From assembly GCA_013399305.1 (NCBI GenBank), contig VXAI01000090.1:425102-489101 (forward strand): a DNA stretch of 64,000 nucleotides, written 5' to 3'. Shown in pieces: positions 49,961-61,800 of the stretch (within the stretch, counting starts at the first letter, position 1; each line of letters opens with the position of its first letter). The notes under the pieces were generated by a model that saw only the letters and a program-made list of their open reading frames with translations, had not been told where the DNA came from and searched no databases. Origin of the DNA: Rostratula benghalensis. Lineage: Eukaryota > Chordata > Aves > Charadriiformes > Rostratulidae. The position numbers and the translations under genes were made by a program.

Positions 49961-51599
49961 ATAGAATTATTTATTATTATTATTTACAATTTAAAGGGAA
50001 AACAAGCTTTTGAATTGCTCCTTCATATCTAGGCTGTGCGTCACTGGCACCCCAGCAGATGCAGGTGTCTCACTCAGATACTGACTTCCTCTCTCTCCTG
50101 CTCCTGCCTCCCGTTTTTCATCTTTCTTTCTCCCTTAGCTGAATTTTGGGACTCAAAATTGAACTGGGACTTCCTCTTGTCAATAACAGATAAATTCTCT
50201 CAAATTTATCTATAGTAAAATACAAAGACCGGTGGCTGTTCCTTTATAGAAACTAACTGGCATGGAAAAAGCAGTTCCATGTTATTAAACTCTTAGTCTC
50301 CAAAAGGACCACATGCAAACAGGTTGCTGGCAATTGTCTTTAGACTGTACTAAATACTTAACTGAGCCACCAGTCTGTATATAGACATATACTAGTACCT
50401 CCTGCTCCTTCTGATGTTGTTCAGACATTGTGTCGCTGTGTGCAGTGAAATCATTAAAGGAGGGGAGACAAAACAACATTCTTTGGCCAATTGATTCACT
50501 CTTTCCGCTAGGATTTGATTTCTTGCTCAGACCTTTGTTTCCAATTTCCACCCTGGGACTAGTTCAACAGATTCTCCTTTGAGAACCTGGATCATAATTT
50601 CTGGTTGCAGGTACGTGTCTGAGCCACTTATTGAAGGACAGTCTACATTCAGCAGATTGCTAACTCTGTAAAATATATATCTTTCTTTTGAATTTTTATA
50701 TTCAGTTGTAATTCTTTTTTATTTCTGAATGTGCATGGTTTTGCTTATATGCTCATGTACAATTCAATTATTTTGTGTACTTATGTAAAAGCAATTGTCC
50801 TCTGTAAGACTGCATGAAATGATGTCTCACACTAAAGGTAGTTGGCAACTGGTCCTGAGATCATGGCCATGCCATCACGGTAAAGGTCATTTGCCCCGAT
50901 CACCCATCTGGCATCTTTTTTTTTCATCTCTGTGTATATCTGCCTTGCTGCAGAGTACTGTCTTCATACTTTTTATGTTCCAGTGAACAGTAAGTTCACT
51001 TTTTACTATCCCATTGACCTGCATTAGGCCAGGAACCTGTTGTATAGTGTGGAGGATGGTATAAAGGCTAACAGGCATTTTAAACCAGATATGTCTATTA
51101 TCATCAGTATTAAGAGTTAACTAAAAATACTTCAAAACATCATCAAACTTGCACTTAGATGCATTGTTATCTGGCACTATAATGGGCTACAACCCAAGTG
51201 AAATGGTACAAGTAACAAAATATACTGATATGAAGAGCATGACTGTAGGCAGCCAAGAATCCCAATTTTGTCTTCCACCTTTTTTTCCTAGATGAAAAGT
51301 AAAGTTTTTGCTGCTGTTTTGTCTTTCACCATTTCTCTTTGCAGACAGGGAAGGTTCTTCTACTGCTTCCCCTTTCCATCCTGTCCACAAAGGAAACAGT
51401 CATCTCTCTCTTCTCTGACTTTCACCTGATCCCACCATCTTTTTCACATCCTAGTACAAAAAGTTCCTCTTTCCTCAGTTTTCACAGGTGGCCAAGGATA
51501 CAGATTTTTTGTTGTGAGGCTGCATGACTCCCACAGGCATTGCAAAATATTTGTTCAAGCAGCTGTTTTTTGAAGGGAGGGCACCACATGATGCTAACA
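49961..51599. other. Unique sequence with an ATT microsatellite and unassigned open frames
   Basis: A short (ATT)n run sits at about 49966-49986. The 88-codon minus-strand frame at 50551-50285 is polar and fairly balanced in composition, but I cannot match it to a family. No other features. Confidence 0.4.
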
Positions 51600-52420
51600 T
51601 CAAAGGTTGTGTCTCCTCAGACCATATAAGGAATGGACTATGAGATACCTCTCTATATAGGGAAAACTTACATCTGATAGACTAAATGGTAGGCTTGAAA
51701 GTATATCTTCCTTCTTCCTACCATCTTTACAAGGTTGTCCCCTTTCTGTAGCACTGCTTTCCAAAGCAGCAGCTCCTGCTGCCTCCTGGGCAGCACAGAC
51801 ATAAATCTGACTCCTCACACTATTAGGACAGTTGGTTTGTCCCCTTCTCCTCTGAGTATTGGGTTTGACTTTGCTCCCCTCAGCCATATTTTGGAGCCAT
51901 CTTGTCTGGTTGCTGCCCTCCACCTTCCTGTTGCTGGCCTGCAGCTGCCCTGCTCTGTTAGCGTGGAGTGGAGCTTCTCCCTCTTGAATATGATGAGTTG
52001 CTCCCAGGGTGAGACAATTTATCCTGCCCCTTCCTTTCTTAGATTTTCCATATGACTAGGTATGCAGCTGCCAGATCAAGGTGGTCACACATTCCCCTCC
52101 CACCTACCTCCACAAAAACATTTTTTCCACAGAAACCGTTCAAGATTTTTAGAGTAATCTGGGGGAGGGGAGGGAAGCCAGTTAAACTGTCCTATTGTAG
52201 CACTGTTTACATAACCTAAATAGAGCCACAAATTTGTCCCACCAGCCACCTCTTTTCTGTAGTTGTCATACTCAGGGTGCATCTCCAGCAGACCTGTTGG
52301 ACTAGAGTATTCCACACAATAGAACTTCTTCTCTTGATACATTTCCTGTAATTTCTCTGTAAATTCTGGAAGCTTTCAAGCTTGTCCTTATAGTATTCCA
52401 TAGGTAAGGAGCTTTCTCAA
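51600..52420. other. Less AT-rich segment with opposed 106-107-codon frames, unassigned
   Basis: A 107-codon minus-strand frame (51923-51600) and a 106-codon plus-strand frame (51735-52055) overlap, followed by 85- and 61-codon minus-strand frames at 52342-52085 and 52401-52216. The DNA is richer in C/T and G/A blocks than its surroundings. The minus-strand protein is basic in its first third (KPNTQRRRGQTNC) and alanine-rich in the middle. It could be a decayed transposon ORF; I have no diagnostic motif. Confidence 0.25.
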
Positions 52421-53709
52421 ACCATAAAACTGCACGAGTGTATTAGGAGAGAAGTAAATTGCATGAACATAGTCTGGCTTTTTTCCGACTCTGGCTCACC
52501 TCATTTCATGTAGAAGTTAAACAGCAACAAATCTGAAGCGGTAAATTATAAATAGTATCATCTGAAATGCATTTCTATCACATTTGCAACTCGTTCAGTG
52601 TATGTATATTGAGGATAATGCTAGTGATGCATAAATGCAGCAGAGATTTAATTAGTAAATAATAAGTAATAGATTACTAAACAGTTCATCACTGCCTCTT
52701 TCATTATATGCAATAAGATCTAATGGAAAGGTACTATAGGTAGAAATACAGAAAGTGGGGAAGGAATATTAAATCAGTATGCACAAAACTAATAATTTAA
52801 AAGGCAATTTTGGAACAGATATTCATTACTTTTGAGCATTTTGCTCTGCAGCCATTCCCGTTTGTTGATACTCCTATCAAATACTCGTATCAAATCCACA
52901 AGAAACACCTTCCTGCCTCTCATAATTTAATTCATACACATCCAGTGAAATACATTGTATGCATTTTCCGGAAGGATTAAAGAATATTTTTAAAAATTTA
53001 AAATCTACCTTGAATTATCTATGCTGTTCTAAAAAAAATAATGTATTTAGAAAGTCATATTTAAAGCATATTTGATGTGAGGTTGATATTTTTCAGCTGA
53101 AATGGCTTTGGCTTCTAAAATTCCAAAAGCGATCAATTTTTAAAACTCTAAGACAGCAGAAAACAAGAAAAAAAAGTTTTATATAGCTTAGATATATACA
53201 AATAGAAGAAATCTTTTTTCTTCATGTTTTGCTTTGTGATGGTTTTATTTTTTTCCAGAATTTAAAGCTTTAAACGGATCTTGGTATACTGTGTATATCT
53301 TGATATATTGTGCATGTATCAGTGTAGCTTTATTTGCTTTAAGGCAACTTCATTCACTTCTACCTGATGAAAATCAAACTCATATAATTGTTTTGAATTG
53401 GCATATGTAAAAATTTTATAAACCAAGAAGAGATGCTAATATGTGTTCCTGAATTGAGGTCCTAATGTACAGTAGAATGAAAGAAATTATCTGAGTTTTG
53501 CTTTAAATAATGAATCAAATTACTACACTTCTGCAAAGCAATATTAACAAAATGACTAGATAACAAGAAAAAAAAAAATTAGACTCTTAGATAGAATTGA
53601 AAATATGACAGTAAAACAAATGTAACGTTAAGAGAGTTTGATTTGGATAGGCAAAGAATTTCCAGAGAAAAGACATCAAATTATAGCAACATTCCTTGGG
53701 AACCTTTGT
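52421..53709. other. Unique AT-rich sequence, nothing recognised
   Basis: Very AT-rich DNA with short A/T runs. No open frame of interest. Confidence 0.45.
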
Positions 53710-53910
53710 GTCATCTACTGATTGAAATCAATGGAGAAATTCACCTCATAGATGAACGTAATTAACCAATATGAGAAGTTTATGAAGATATATTTGTAAA
53801 AAAGTTTTGCCAAAAATCATGACACCAATTATTTAATAAAAAGCCTGATCAAATGCCCACTGAAAACAATAGAAATATTTCCAGTGATTTCAGGGAGCTT
53901 TTTTTCCAAT
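53710..53910. repeat. Possible ancient repeat with CCATTGA..TCAATGG-type phrases
   Basis: GATTGAAATCAATGGAGAAATT (about 53720) and GCCCACTGAAAACAATAGAAAT followed by TTTCCAGTGATTTCAGGGAGC (about 53855-53899) resemble the alternating 'ACTGAAGTCAATGG / CATTGACTTCAGTGG' phrases of old interspersed repeats in sauropsid genomes. Recognition is from memory and the family is unnamed here. Confidence 0.3.
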
Positions 53911-54369
53911 CTTCTAACATAACATCAAGGCATTCTAGAGAATAGATGCTGGTACCAGAATTTTTTGCATAGTAGACTGACTGATACTAACTACTCATCT
54001 GTTGACTGGCACTGCAGATTATTGGGAAAAGGTTCTAATTATGCTGGTACAGTCATTCATACCCTTAACACTGACTCACCTGTGCCCGTAAGTGTGACAC
54101 TAACGTCCTTGACTCTGAGAACACATGGTAACAACAACTTCAGTACATGCCAGCCTAATTTTCTACACAAAATGCATTGTTTAGGCTTAATTGTTTTTGG
54201 AATTCAGCTGCTACCACAAGCAATCCATAGTTAAAGAACTCATGGTTGTGTTGCATAGACGGTTGCATTTGATCACAATTAGCTGAGCACGTATACCATG
54301 ATGATTGAAAGCAAATATAAAAGTGTCAGATGTTGACACTAAATGCACTAGAAAGAGCAAATCAACTGA
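53911..54369. other. Unique sequence, nothing recognised
   Basis: An 89-codon plus-strand frame at 53965-54234 has no recognisable domain. Confidence 0.4.
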
Positions 54370-54560
54370 TACTTTAAAAAATCATTAATTGTCACTGAAA
54401 TCTTGATGTTTTGCTTTGTCTTATTTATTAAACACTCCGGTAAGGGCCAAAAATGCACTTAATAAGTCAGTTTAACTGATGTGTGGAGCTGACCCTAGGA
54501 AACTAAAGGAAATTAATTAATATGTTGCTTGATTTGTTTCTTTTGTGACTCATTAATACA
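54370..54560. promoter_or_regulatory. Candidate conserved non-coding block
   Basis: AATCATTAATTGTCACTG (about 54380), CACTCCGGTAAGGGCC (about 54434), GGAAATTAATTAATATG (about 54508) and TGACTCATTAATACATATG (about 54546; TGACTCA is an AP-1-type core) fall within 190 bases of unique sequence. Function inferred from texture only. Confidence 0.25.
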
Positions 54561-56159
54561 TATGTTTTTTCTTTTGGTAGTAACAAAACCACCATTTCTT
54601 TACAGATAAGTAAAGAATAATCCTAAAATTGTAATTGCTTACATTTTTATCAACTATTCCTTGTTTTTTCCTCAGAATACCAAAACCACTTCAAATTGGC
54701 TTTTCTCTGACCTTATCAGAATTGTTCTCTTAACTCTGCAAATTCCCCTTCACTCTGCAAATTCTTCTTTTTTTAGGTTTCTTAGGCAATATAATTCTCT
54801 TCAGTACACTTGTTACATACGTTTTGACATTTTTCAGCTGATAAATCCGGCCATCTAATAAATGTAAATGAGCAATCATCACTTAAAAACCTTCTCCCTT
54901 CACTGTTCATCACTCCTGGATAGAAATGCTCTTTATTTTAATCCAGATATCACTATTTTGCTTGTGATGTCATATGTTTGAAAACAATGCAGATCCGAGC
55001 AGTGCTTCACTCCATTTTGCCATTTTCATGTTTGTTTTTCTGGTTTACTCATTACAGGTCAGGCTTTATTAGTATGTACCAATGAAAGCAAGATTATTTA
55101 CTGTTCACAGCAGTGTTGTCTCTCTGCTTATCTAAAATTCATTCATGCTAACAGAGTGGTGTCCAAACAAGGCCTTTTACCTCCAACAAATCTTTTGGCA
55201 CTTCCGCGAAAGTTCAGTTGTTTTCTTAAAAAGCTTCCCAGGGCTAAAGTGGACTATCTTAATCTCAGAGTTATGTCAGTTATTCTCAACAGCTAGGCAG
55301 ACACTGTAAGAAACTAAGTGGGAAACTCCAGGCCATAACTTACAATGGTTTCAAACGTCATCAACATGGTGTTGAGAACTAATATTAACTAGCAAGAATT
55401 AGAGCTTTCTTTAATTGTCAAGTTCAATTAAAATCTTTCTGGAATTAGGGTTTCCTGTGGAGTTTGCAGTTTTATGTATTGTACCTGCCCATCTTTCAGA
55501 AAAAAAAAATAAATTAAGAAAATGCATAAACAACAACCAAATGTGGTATAATCAACAACTCAAAAGTATTCTCTGTAGAAATGTAATATTCACAAAAAAC
55601 CAATCACCGGTTTAAGGAGGGGGATAATGGATCCTTATACATATGTCTCTCCCTCCCTCTTTCTCCTTATTCCTGTCATTATGAGACAATACTGAGACAC
55701 TGAAGAAAATTTCCAGCAATGAAAATCACAGTTTATAAATATTTCACACAACCAGATGATTCTCCTTGATTAATTAGTTTTCAAGAAGCAAGTTAAAAGC
55801 CATGAAAACATCAACAAAACCTCTCTGAATAATTTCTCAAAGAAAATATCAGTAAGCAGAAACCCTTTCTATAGCATCAGTATTACAAATTGCTAGGGCC
55901 ACATGTGTTACAAAAGAAAAGAAAATTTCTTTATTACTTTGATAGCTGTTTTATATAATACATAATAAAAGAACTGTATTTATTCTGAGAGGAAAAAAAC
56001 AGCAGGAAAAAAACCTCTTTACTAGAATACAAGCATGAAACTTCAGCACATTTTGGGTTGAATCTTAATTTTAGTTCTGAATTATTTTTAAAATACAATC
56101 TGCCACAAAATGAGACTCATCTTCTGTCTTAAACTCACATCTAAAATATCTTAAGCCCA
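54561..56159. other. Unique AT-rich sequence, nothing recognised
   Basis: Short frames of 65-66 codons only. The 13-mer actctgcaaattc is repeated near 54733-54765. Confidence 0.4.
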
Positions 56160-56740
56160 CTCAATATGTATGATAAATATCAGTTAGCAATTAGTGTTTT
56201 CCCACATCAGTCAGGATCATTCACTACCAAGTGACGTCAAAGTGCATTAATAGATAAAAATAATGTTAGACTACAAGCCACTAGAGTAAAGGTTTAAGGG
56301 AACTTTTTCTTTTACTGAAAACAGACATTTCAAGAAAACATATGTTAATTAAAGCCAAGGTTGAGTTTACAGTTTATTTTGCTGCTGTTGGAAAGTTGGT
56401 TTTAATTAGGCTTAGCGCATATGCACATGTTGAGTGCATTTCAATCTCCAGTTTTTAATTCTTTATAAGAAGTGTTGATTCCACAAGTTTGCAAAGATAA
56501 TATTATTCAAAGATTGTATTTTCACATTCTCATTGAGCCAGAAGCAGCAACATAAGAAGCATGACTTTCAGCTGCACTAGCTAAAAGATTCAGCTTCCTA
56601 ACTGAAAAAAGATAAAAAAGAAAAAAAAAAAGAGAGGGCAAAACTTATTTTATGCTAATGCAGAGTAAGAGCTTTCTAATTAATGCATAAAATTAATTTT
56701 TAATTTGCTAACCCTGAAATGAATTTCCTTGATAGGGGGA
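56160..56740. promoter_or_regulatory. Candidate enhancer block with perfect CRE and POU/homeodomain motifs
   Basis: Contains the palindromic cAMP-response element TGACGTCA at 56232-56239, a POU octamer variant ATGCTAAT at 56652-56659, and TAATTAATGCA at 56677-56687. The last 11-mer also occurs in the block at 9942-9952. ATTAAAGCC and TTTTAATTAGGC phrases lie between them (about 56348 and 56400). A CpG inside a CRE is notable in CpG-poor DNA. Regulatory activity is inference. Confidence 0.35.
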
Positions 56741-58500
56741 GAAGGGAAAATGAAATATTTTTTACTACATGCATACATGTAAAATTCTTATTTTATTTTT
56801 AAGAAGGAAAAATTCTAGTGCAGGAGCAAAATACTTGCTGTCTTATGTAAGAGTTCAAATTTGTGGGGAAGATTCTCTCGAGGTAATGCTCTGCAGCTCT
56901 GATGGAACTGGGTTCTTTGGAGATACGATAGCTTTTCTTTCAACAGCTAATTCGTAGAATTAAGTAAATAGTGGTCTTCAAAACTGCAGAAAATTATCCA
57001 AACAGTAAGAATGCAAAACAATAGTCAAAGGACATAGGCAGTTTCCCTCCTAGAACATGGGCAGTTTCCCTCCTATATATTTTAATTGCCAACAGAAACA
57101 ATGTTTGATAGATTTAAGCTAGATTTAGCTAAATGTACTTAGATTTATGTATTTTTGTTTGAATGAATCCTCTCAGATAACAATACCACTGTGTCTACCA
57201 CTAACAATACCCATTGCCTGGGCTGCAAGGCACTCATCTGAAATATTCCAGCAAGTCACAACACGGTTTTCTACGCTCTAAGGCTGTAGAGTCTGTAATT
57301 ATCCCTGAATAGCTACTGCCTACTGAATATTCTGCGCACATACTATGTAAATTATGTATTTTGATTTTCTATTACTCAGAATTTTGCTTCTTTACTCAAG
57401 GCCTGCATTTCATCCTTTATTATCTAAATGGTTTCTGTCTCAGCACCACAGTACTGAGTTTGAAAGGTGCCAGTCTTGGAAATATTATTGAACTGATGCA
57501 CTTACATAAGATAGCTTGCTTCAGCAGGCACCAAAAACTTATACACAAGCTAAGTGCTAAGTAAAGTTGACTGATCCAGACTTTATTGTTCCCAAACTGG
57601 AAGCAAGAAGAGAAATACAATATGAAAAGATAACAACATATATTACCATAATACAGTTGGTATTTCTTCTTTGATTTTAGTCCCTGACAGTCCCAGAAAC
57701 TGAGCTCTGATCCTGTTTATTGAACAAGTGTCCTATTGCTGTAGGCTGGGGACTGTAACTGTTACTGAACACACATCATCCCTCAGTTACTATCTAGTCT
57801 CCGCTGTAAAATTTAGCAATCACATTTTAAGCCCAAATGTCCTGCATTTATCAGTTATAAGTTATTTCTAATGTCACAAAGCAGAGTCCAACATTGGCTT
57901 AACAAGATGAACTACTGAAGACGTGGCATCTAGAGAAGCGCCCAGTAGATGACTTTCATTGGGCTCAGACCTGTATTTTGAGAAGGGAATATGTTAAGAA
58001 GGGGAGCACAAACCAGAAGAAAAGTGTACCTATGTACACAGCAAAAAAGGATTTGTAGTGCAAGAACTGCTAAAAAACATTCAGAGTAAAGCAAGGAAGA
58101 GCTGACTGGAAAATGGGAAAGGTGTTCCAAGTATCAACACTTTTAGTTATAGTTCTGGTTCATTATTCTTTCATTACTAAAGCCTTATTATTCTCTGGGA
58201 TCATAGTGTAGGCGGGAGAAAAAACTGCAAACAAAACCTCAAATATGAGCAGAGCAGTCAGCAGTGTAGTGGTTGAAAATAACTTTCTATCTCTTCTCAT
58301 CAGCCACCAATGCAAAAAACCTTTCAGTGATCATAATGAAATTTTGCAAGAGATCCACCAAATTCACTGTCTCCTCTCAATCAATATACAAAAACATTTC
58401 AATGGCAGATGCAAGGAATTTTGCAATGTCAGTTATGAAGGTATTTAATGGTTAGACTCCTGCCTTGAAAAATCAAAGTATATCTGTATTAGAATTGTTT
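56741..58500. other. Unique AT-rich sequence, nothing recognised
   Basis: Frames of 60-67 codons, some opposed (57361-57564 plus against 57620-57420 minus). A 16-base direct repeat at 57037-57075 is listed separately. Confidence 0.45.
57037..57075. repeat. 16-bp direct repeat, period 23
   Basis: ggcagtttccctccta occurs at 57037-57052 and 57060-57075. Confidence 0.9.
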
Positions 58501-58603
58501 TATATATATATATATATACGCATATATATATATATATACACACATATGTACATATACATATATATATATATATATACATATGTACATATACATATATATA
58601 TAT
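58501..58603. repeat. Compound (TA)n / ACATATGTACATATACAT microsatellite
   Basis: Alternating TA runs interrupted by CACATATGTACATATACATA-type blocks; the block appears twice about 40 bases apart. Being largely self-complementary, it could form hairpins, and it is likely length-variable. Confidence 0.9.
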
Positions 58604-58785
58604 TCTGGGTAGATATTATCAGTTAAAAAATGGGGGTTTCCTGAGTTTAATAAAATCACTTTTGTCAATTAATATCAACTTAAAAGCAAGATGAATTTTT
58701 CTTCTCACCTGAGTTTCTTCTGATGCATTTTCCTGTTACTGAAATCTTTTTCTTGTATTATGAGAATGTAAACTGGGACACCCTA
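58604..58785. other. Unique AT-rich sequence
   Basis: No feature recognised. Confidence 0.4.
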
Positions 58786-58830
58786 CAATCCTAGTCTTTT
58801 CAGTCTCTCCTCGGATGGAAGCCTTTCCAT
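58786..58830 (-). mobile_element. CR1 coding relic (15 codons)
   Basis: On the minus strand these 45 bases translate without a break to MERLPSEERLKRLGL, matching the CR1 ORF2 segment MxRLPYEERLKRLGLFSLEK just after the polymerase domain, in the wording of older amniote CR1 families. Similarity on either side has decayed beyond recognition, so only this core is claimed. Confidence 0.6.
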
Positions 58831-61800
58831 GCCTCTATCTTAATTCATGCTTGAACTCTCCACATGACAATTTGATCCACTCTAAGTAGGTTACCATGCC
58901 AACCTCCTTAACACTAACCTTTGTGAGAAACCACAGAAAAATTGCCAAATACAGGGTAACTGTTCTAAAACAACAGCAACGTTTTAAAATGCTACCACCT
59001 GGTGGTAACCAGTAGCAAAACCTTGACACGTGGACTAAATTCTTCCTCTGACTAAATACAATTTCAAATATTACAGGCATTGCAAGCTGGTAAACGTGAG
59101 CTAATGGTATTGGACGATGTTACACCTACATTGTCCTGTAGCTACACTCAAGAGAGGAAATATGAGACACCAAATCTCAGACGGTCTAGTGGCATGTTTT
59201 ATGCACTTCTGTCTGCTTCAGTTCATATACGTATCTGTGGATAGAAAGCCAAATTTAAAGTCACCTAAAGAAGAGAGTTACAGGGGTGGTTCACTACTTG
59301 GTGTTGAATGAGTAGGCTGTTTGTCTCGGTACAGGAAAAAAAAAAAGATAGAGTTACATAAATAAAGGAAAAAAGGCTGAATTTTCTGCAAGCGTGATTG
59401 CACTGACTTTAGCTGAGCTACTGGCACAGGAAAACTCCATTTGGAGCTCCCTTTGGTGGCTGCATTATATAATCTGGTATGCATTAATCAGTAGCTAAGA
59501 TAAGGTAGAGATAAATGTGTGTTTCTACAAATATCCAGTGATAGCTTTTAAAATCTTTACGGTTGCCACTTTCAAGTAATGAAATCCCTATTCTCTGGGC
59601 AGGGAAAGCAAGAACATTGAGTGCTTTGGTAAAGTCAGACGAGCAAAAGTGCAGACTCTTATCACAGACACCACGGGCCTGGGCTGGATCTCACACTGAA
59701 TCACTACAAGGCTGACTCTCCTGGCTTCAGCGCTGAATTATTTTTTATTCATATTGGATGGAGATCAAAACAAAGGCCTTCTCCAAGTCTAATTAATTTT
59801 TGTTTTCATTCTCACTTGCATCTGAATTAACAGTGGACAGTTAATACATATGTATTAAAATTTCCCTGTTAGCTCTGATGATAGAAGCATATGCATGTTT
59901 CATAGAGTGCTGTGTGTCAGGGTGCCTGGAGAATATGGTTTTAGATGGTAAAGACAGATCATAAGGGACGATACTCATAGGCATGAGAAAAATGCTTGGT
60001 AATTTGCATAAGCAGCTGGCAGTATGCTCAGAGGGCCAAAAGCTCCCACCACATCTGCAGATCACCGTGCTCTGCCCTTGTTCCTGAGTGGCTTCTGTAG
60101 AGAAGATATATCTCACAGAAATTACAGTTTCTTTTTCTGCCTTTCAAATTGTTGTTAAGATTAGAGTTAAATGTGCTAATTCTTCCCTTTCCCTCAGAAA
60201 TAGGAAATTCTTTCCTATACGTGAAAGTTTCCTTCCTTTTAAGGACATGGAGGCTGTTTTATTTTCCTCCTCGTACATTCAGTTTCCTAATCCAGAATCA
60301 TTACTTTGACCGACAGATGCATAACAGCCAGAAATGCATGGTGAAGTTGACAAAGAAAATAACCTTTGCTGTAGTCAAAAAGCTATACAGTGCGATAACT
60401 CAAATTTGCTATATTATTTCCAGTGCTTATGACAGCACATAACTGTGATACCTATTTGCACTTACTTTTTTTGATGGTCATTGCAGAAACTGACTACTGT
60501 GAAGTACAATGTAGCTTATTCAAAGAAATAAGGAAGCATAGCAAGCAAGAAGGTCCTTGCCATTTTTCCTGGAATAAGGACAAGATTTTAGACACTCTTT
60601 TATGTCTATCCAATTGGTTTTGGTCTATGTCATTTCAGATGACACTAGAATGGCAGTATCATGCACAAAAGCAACAGATCCTTTCAATTATTTAAGCCCA
60701 TGTACAGTCTGAGTGTTTAGCTGGGACTGAAATGGAGGGCGATTTGCACATCTATTTGTTCTTTATTCATTATAAGTAGCTGCTACTAAATTCTTACTGA
60801 TAATTGAAGACATTTTCCTGGCTTTTTTGGGTTTTTTTAATTTACTCATGTTTCTGAAGAATGATCAAGAAATAAGATTTAGGGTTTTTGACAACGTCTG
60901 TTCTGTCTGCACCCCTAATCATTACTGGTGTTCATTTGCACCTGCAGGACAATAGGCCATCTCTTTTAAATGCTATTTTTTCTCTGGAAAATCACAAAAC
61001 ACTAAATATACTTAATATTTTCAGGTTGCACATCTTGTAAATTTGAGTATTGACCTGTCTTTCCCTTAAATGGTGATATGGTAGTGCTTTAAGAGCCTTG
61101 CTGAGTAACTAAGGTAGAGATAGACTGGAAAAACAAAGTCATTTCAGTCACCCTCTATACACACACTTCAGCCATTAAAGTTAGATTAGGTATTTGTAGT
61201 TTGAAGTCTGGCTGGTAAAAGGTCTGATTGCCCAGCATTTTGTCAATGCCCATAAGCAGAAGGAAGTATGCATCCGGAGAGAGGAATAAAATCACTGATG
61301 GGAGCCGCTGGTCCAGTCAGAAATCAGGAGCTACTAGGTAAGTGCACTGTGATTAAAATCAAGATAACATAGCTGGCACTAATAAACAAGAGCCTCAGGA
61401 AGGACAATCTAAAGCAGTGTGAAGAGCAAGGGAAACAAAAAGGATGAAGGAGAAAAGAATGACATATTTCAGCAGAAAAGGCAGGATGTAGCATTTAGAT
61501 TTGAATTTCATGAACAAATGAAATTACTTCACATGATGAAAAATAAAAAAAGCATCTGCAAAAAACTCAACTCGGTTTTCTCAGACAGGGAAGTGCTTAA
61601 ACAGAATTTAGGTCATAGCAGCAAACAAGAGTGGTAGGGGGAATCAAGGTCATCCTAAAGCAGGTGAAAACCTGAAAGAATATTTGGGATACAAAAAGAA
61701 AGTTTGAAGCTAAAAGAGCCAGACACACCAAACACAACTCCAATCCTTAATATTAGCCAAGAGAGAAATCAGCCAAGAATGTAGCTAGACCATTATTAAA

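Noticed and set aside
61419..61637. Possible CR1 ORF2 N-terminal segment (LNSVFSDREVL)
   Set aside because: Similarity limited to a few residues; not enough to call.
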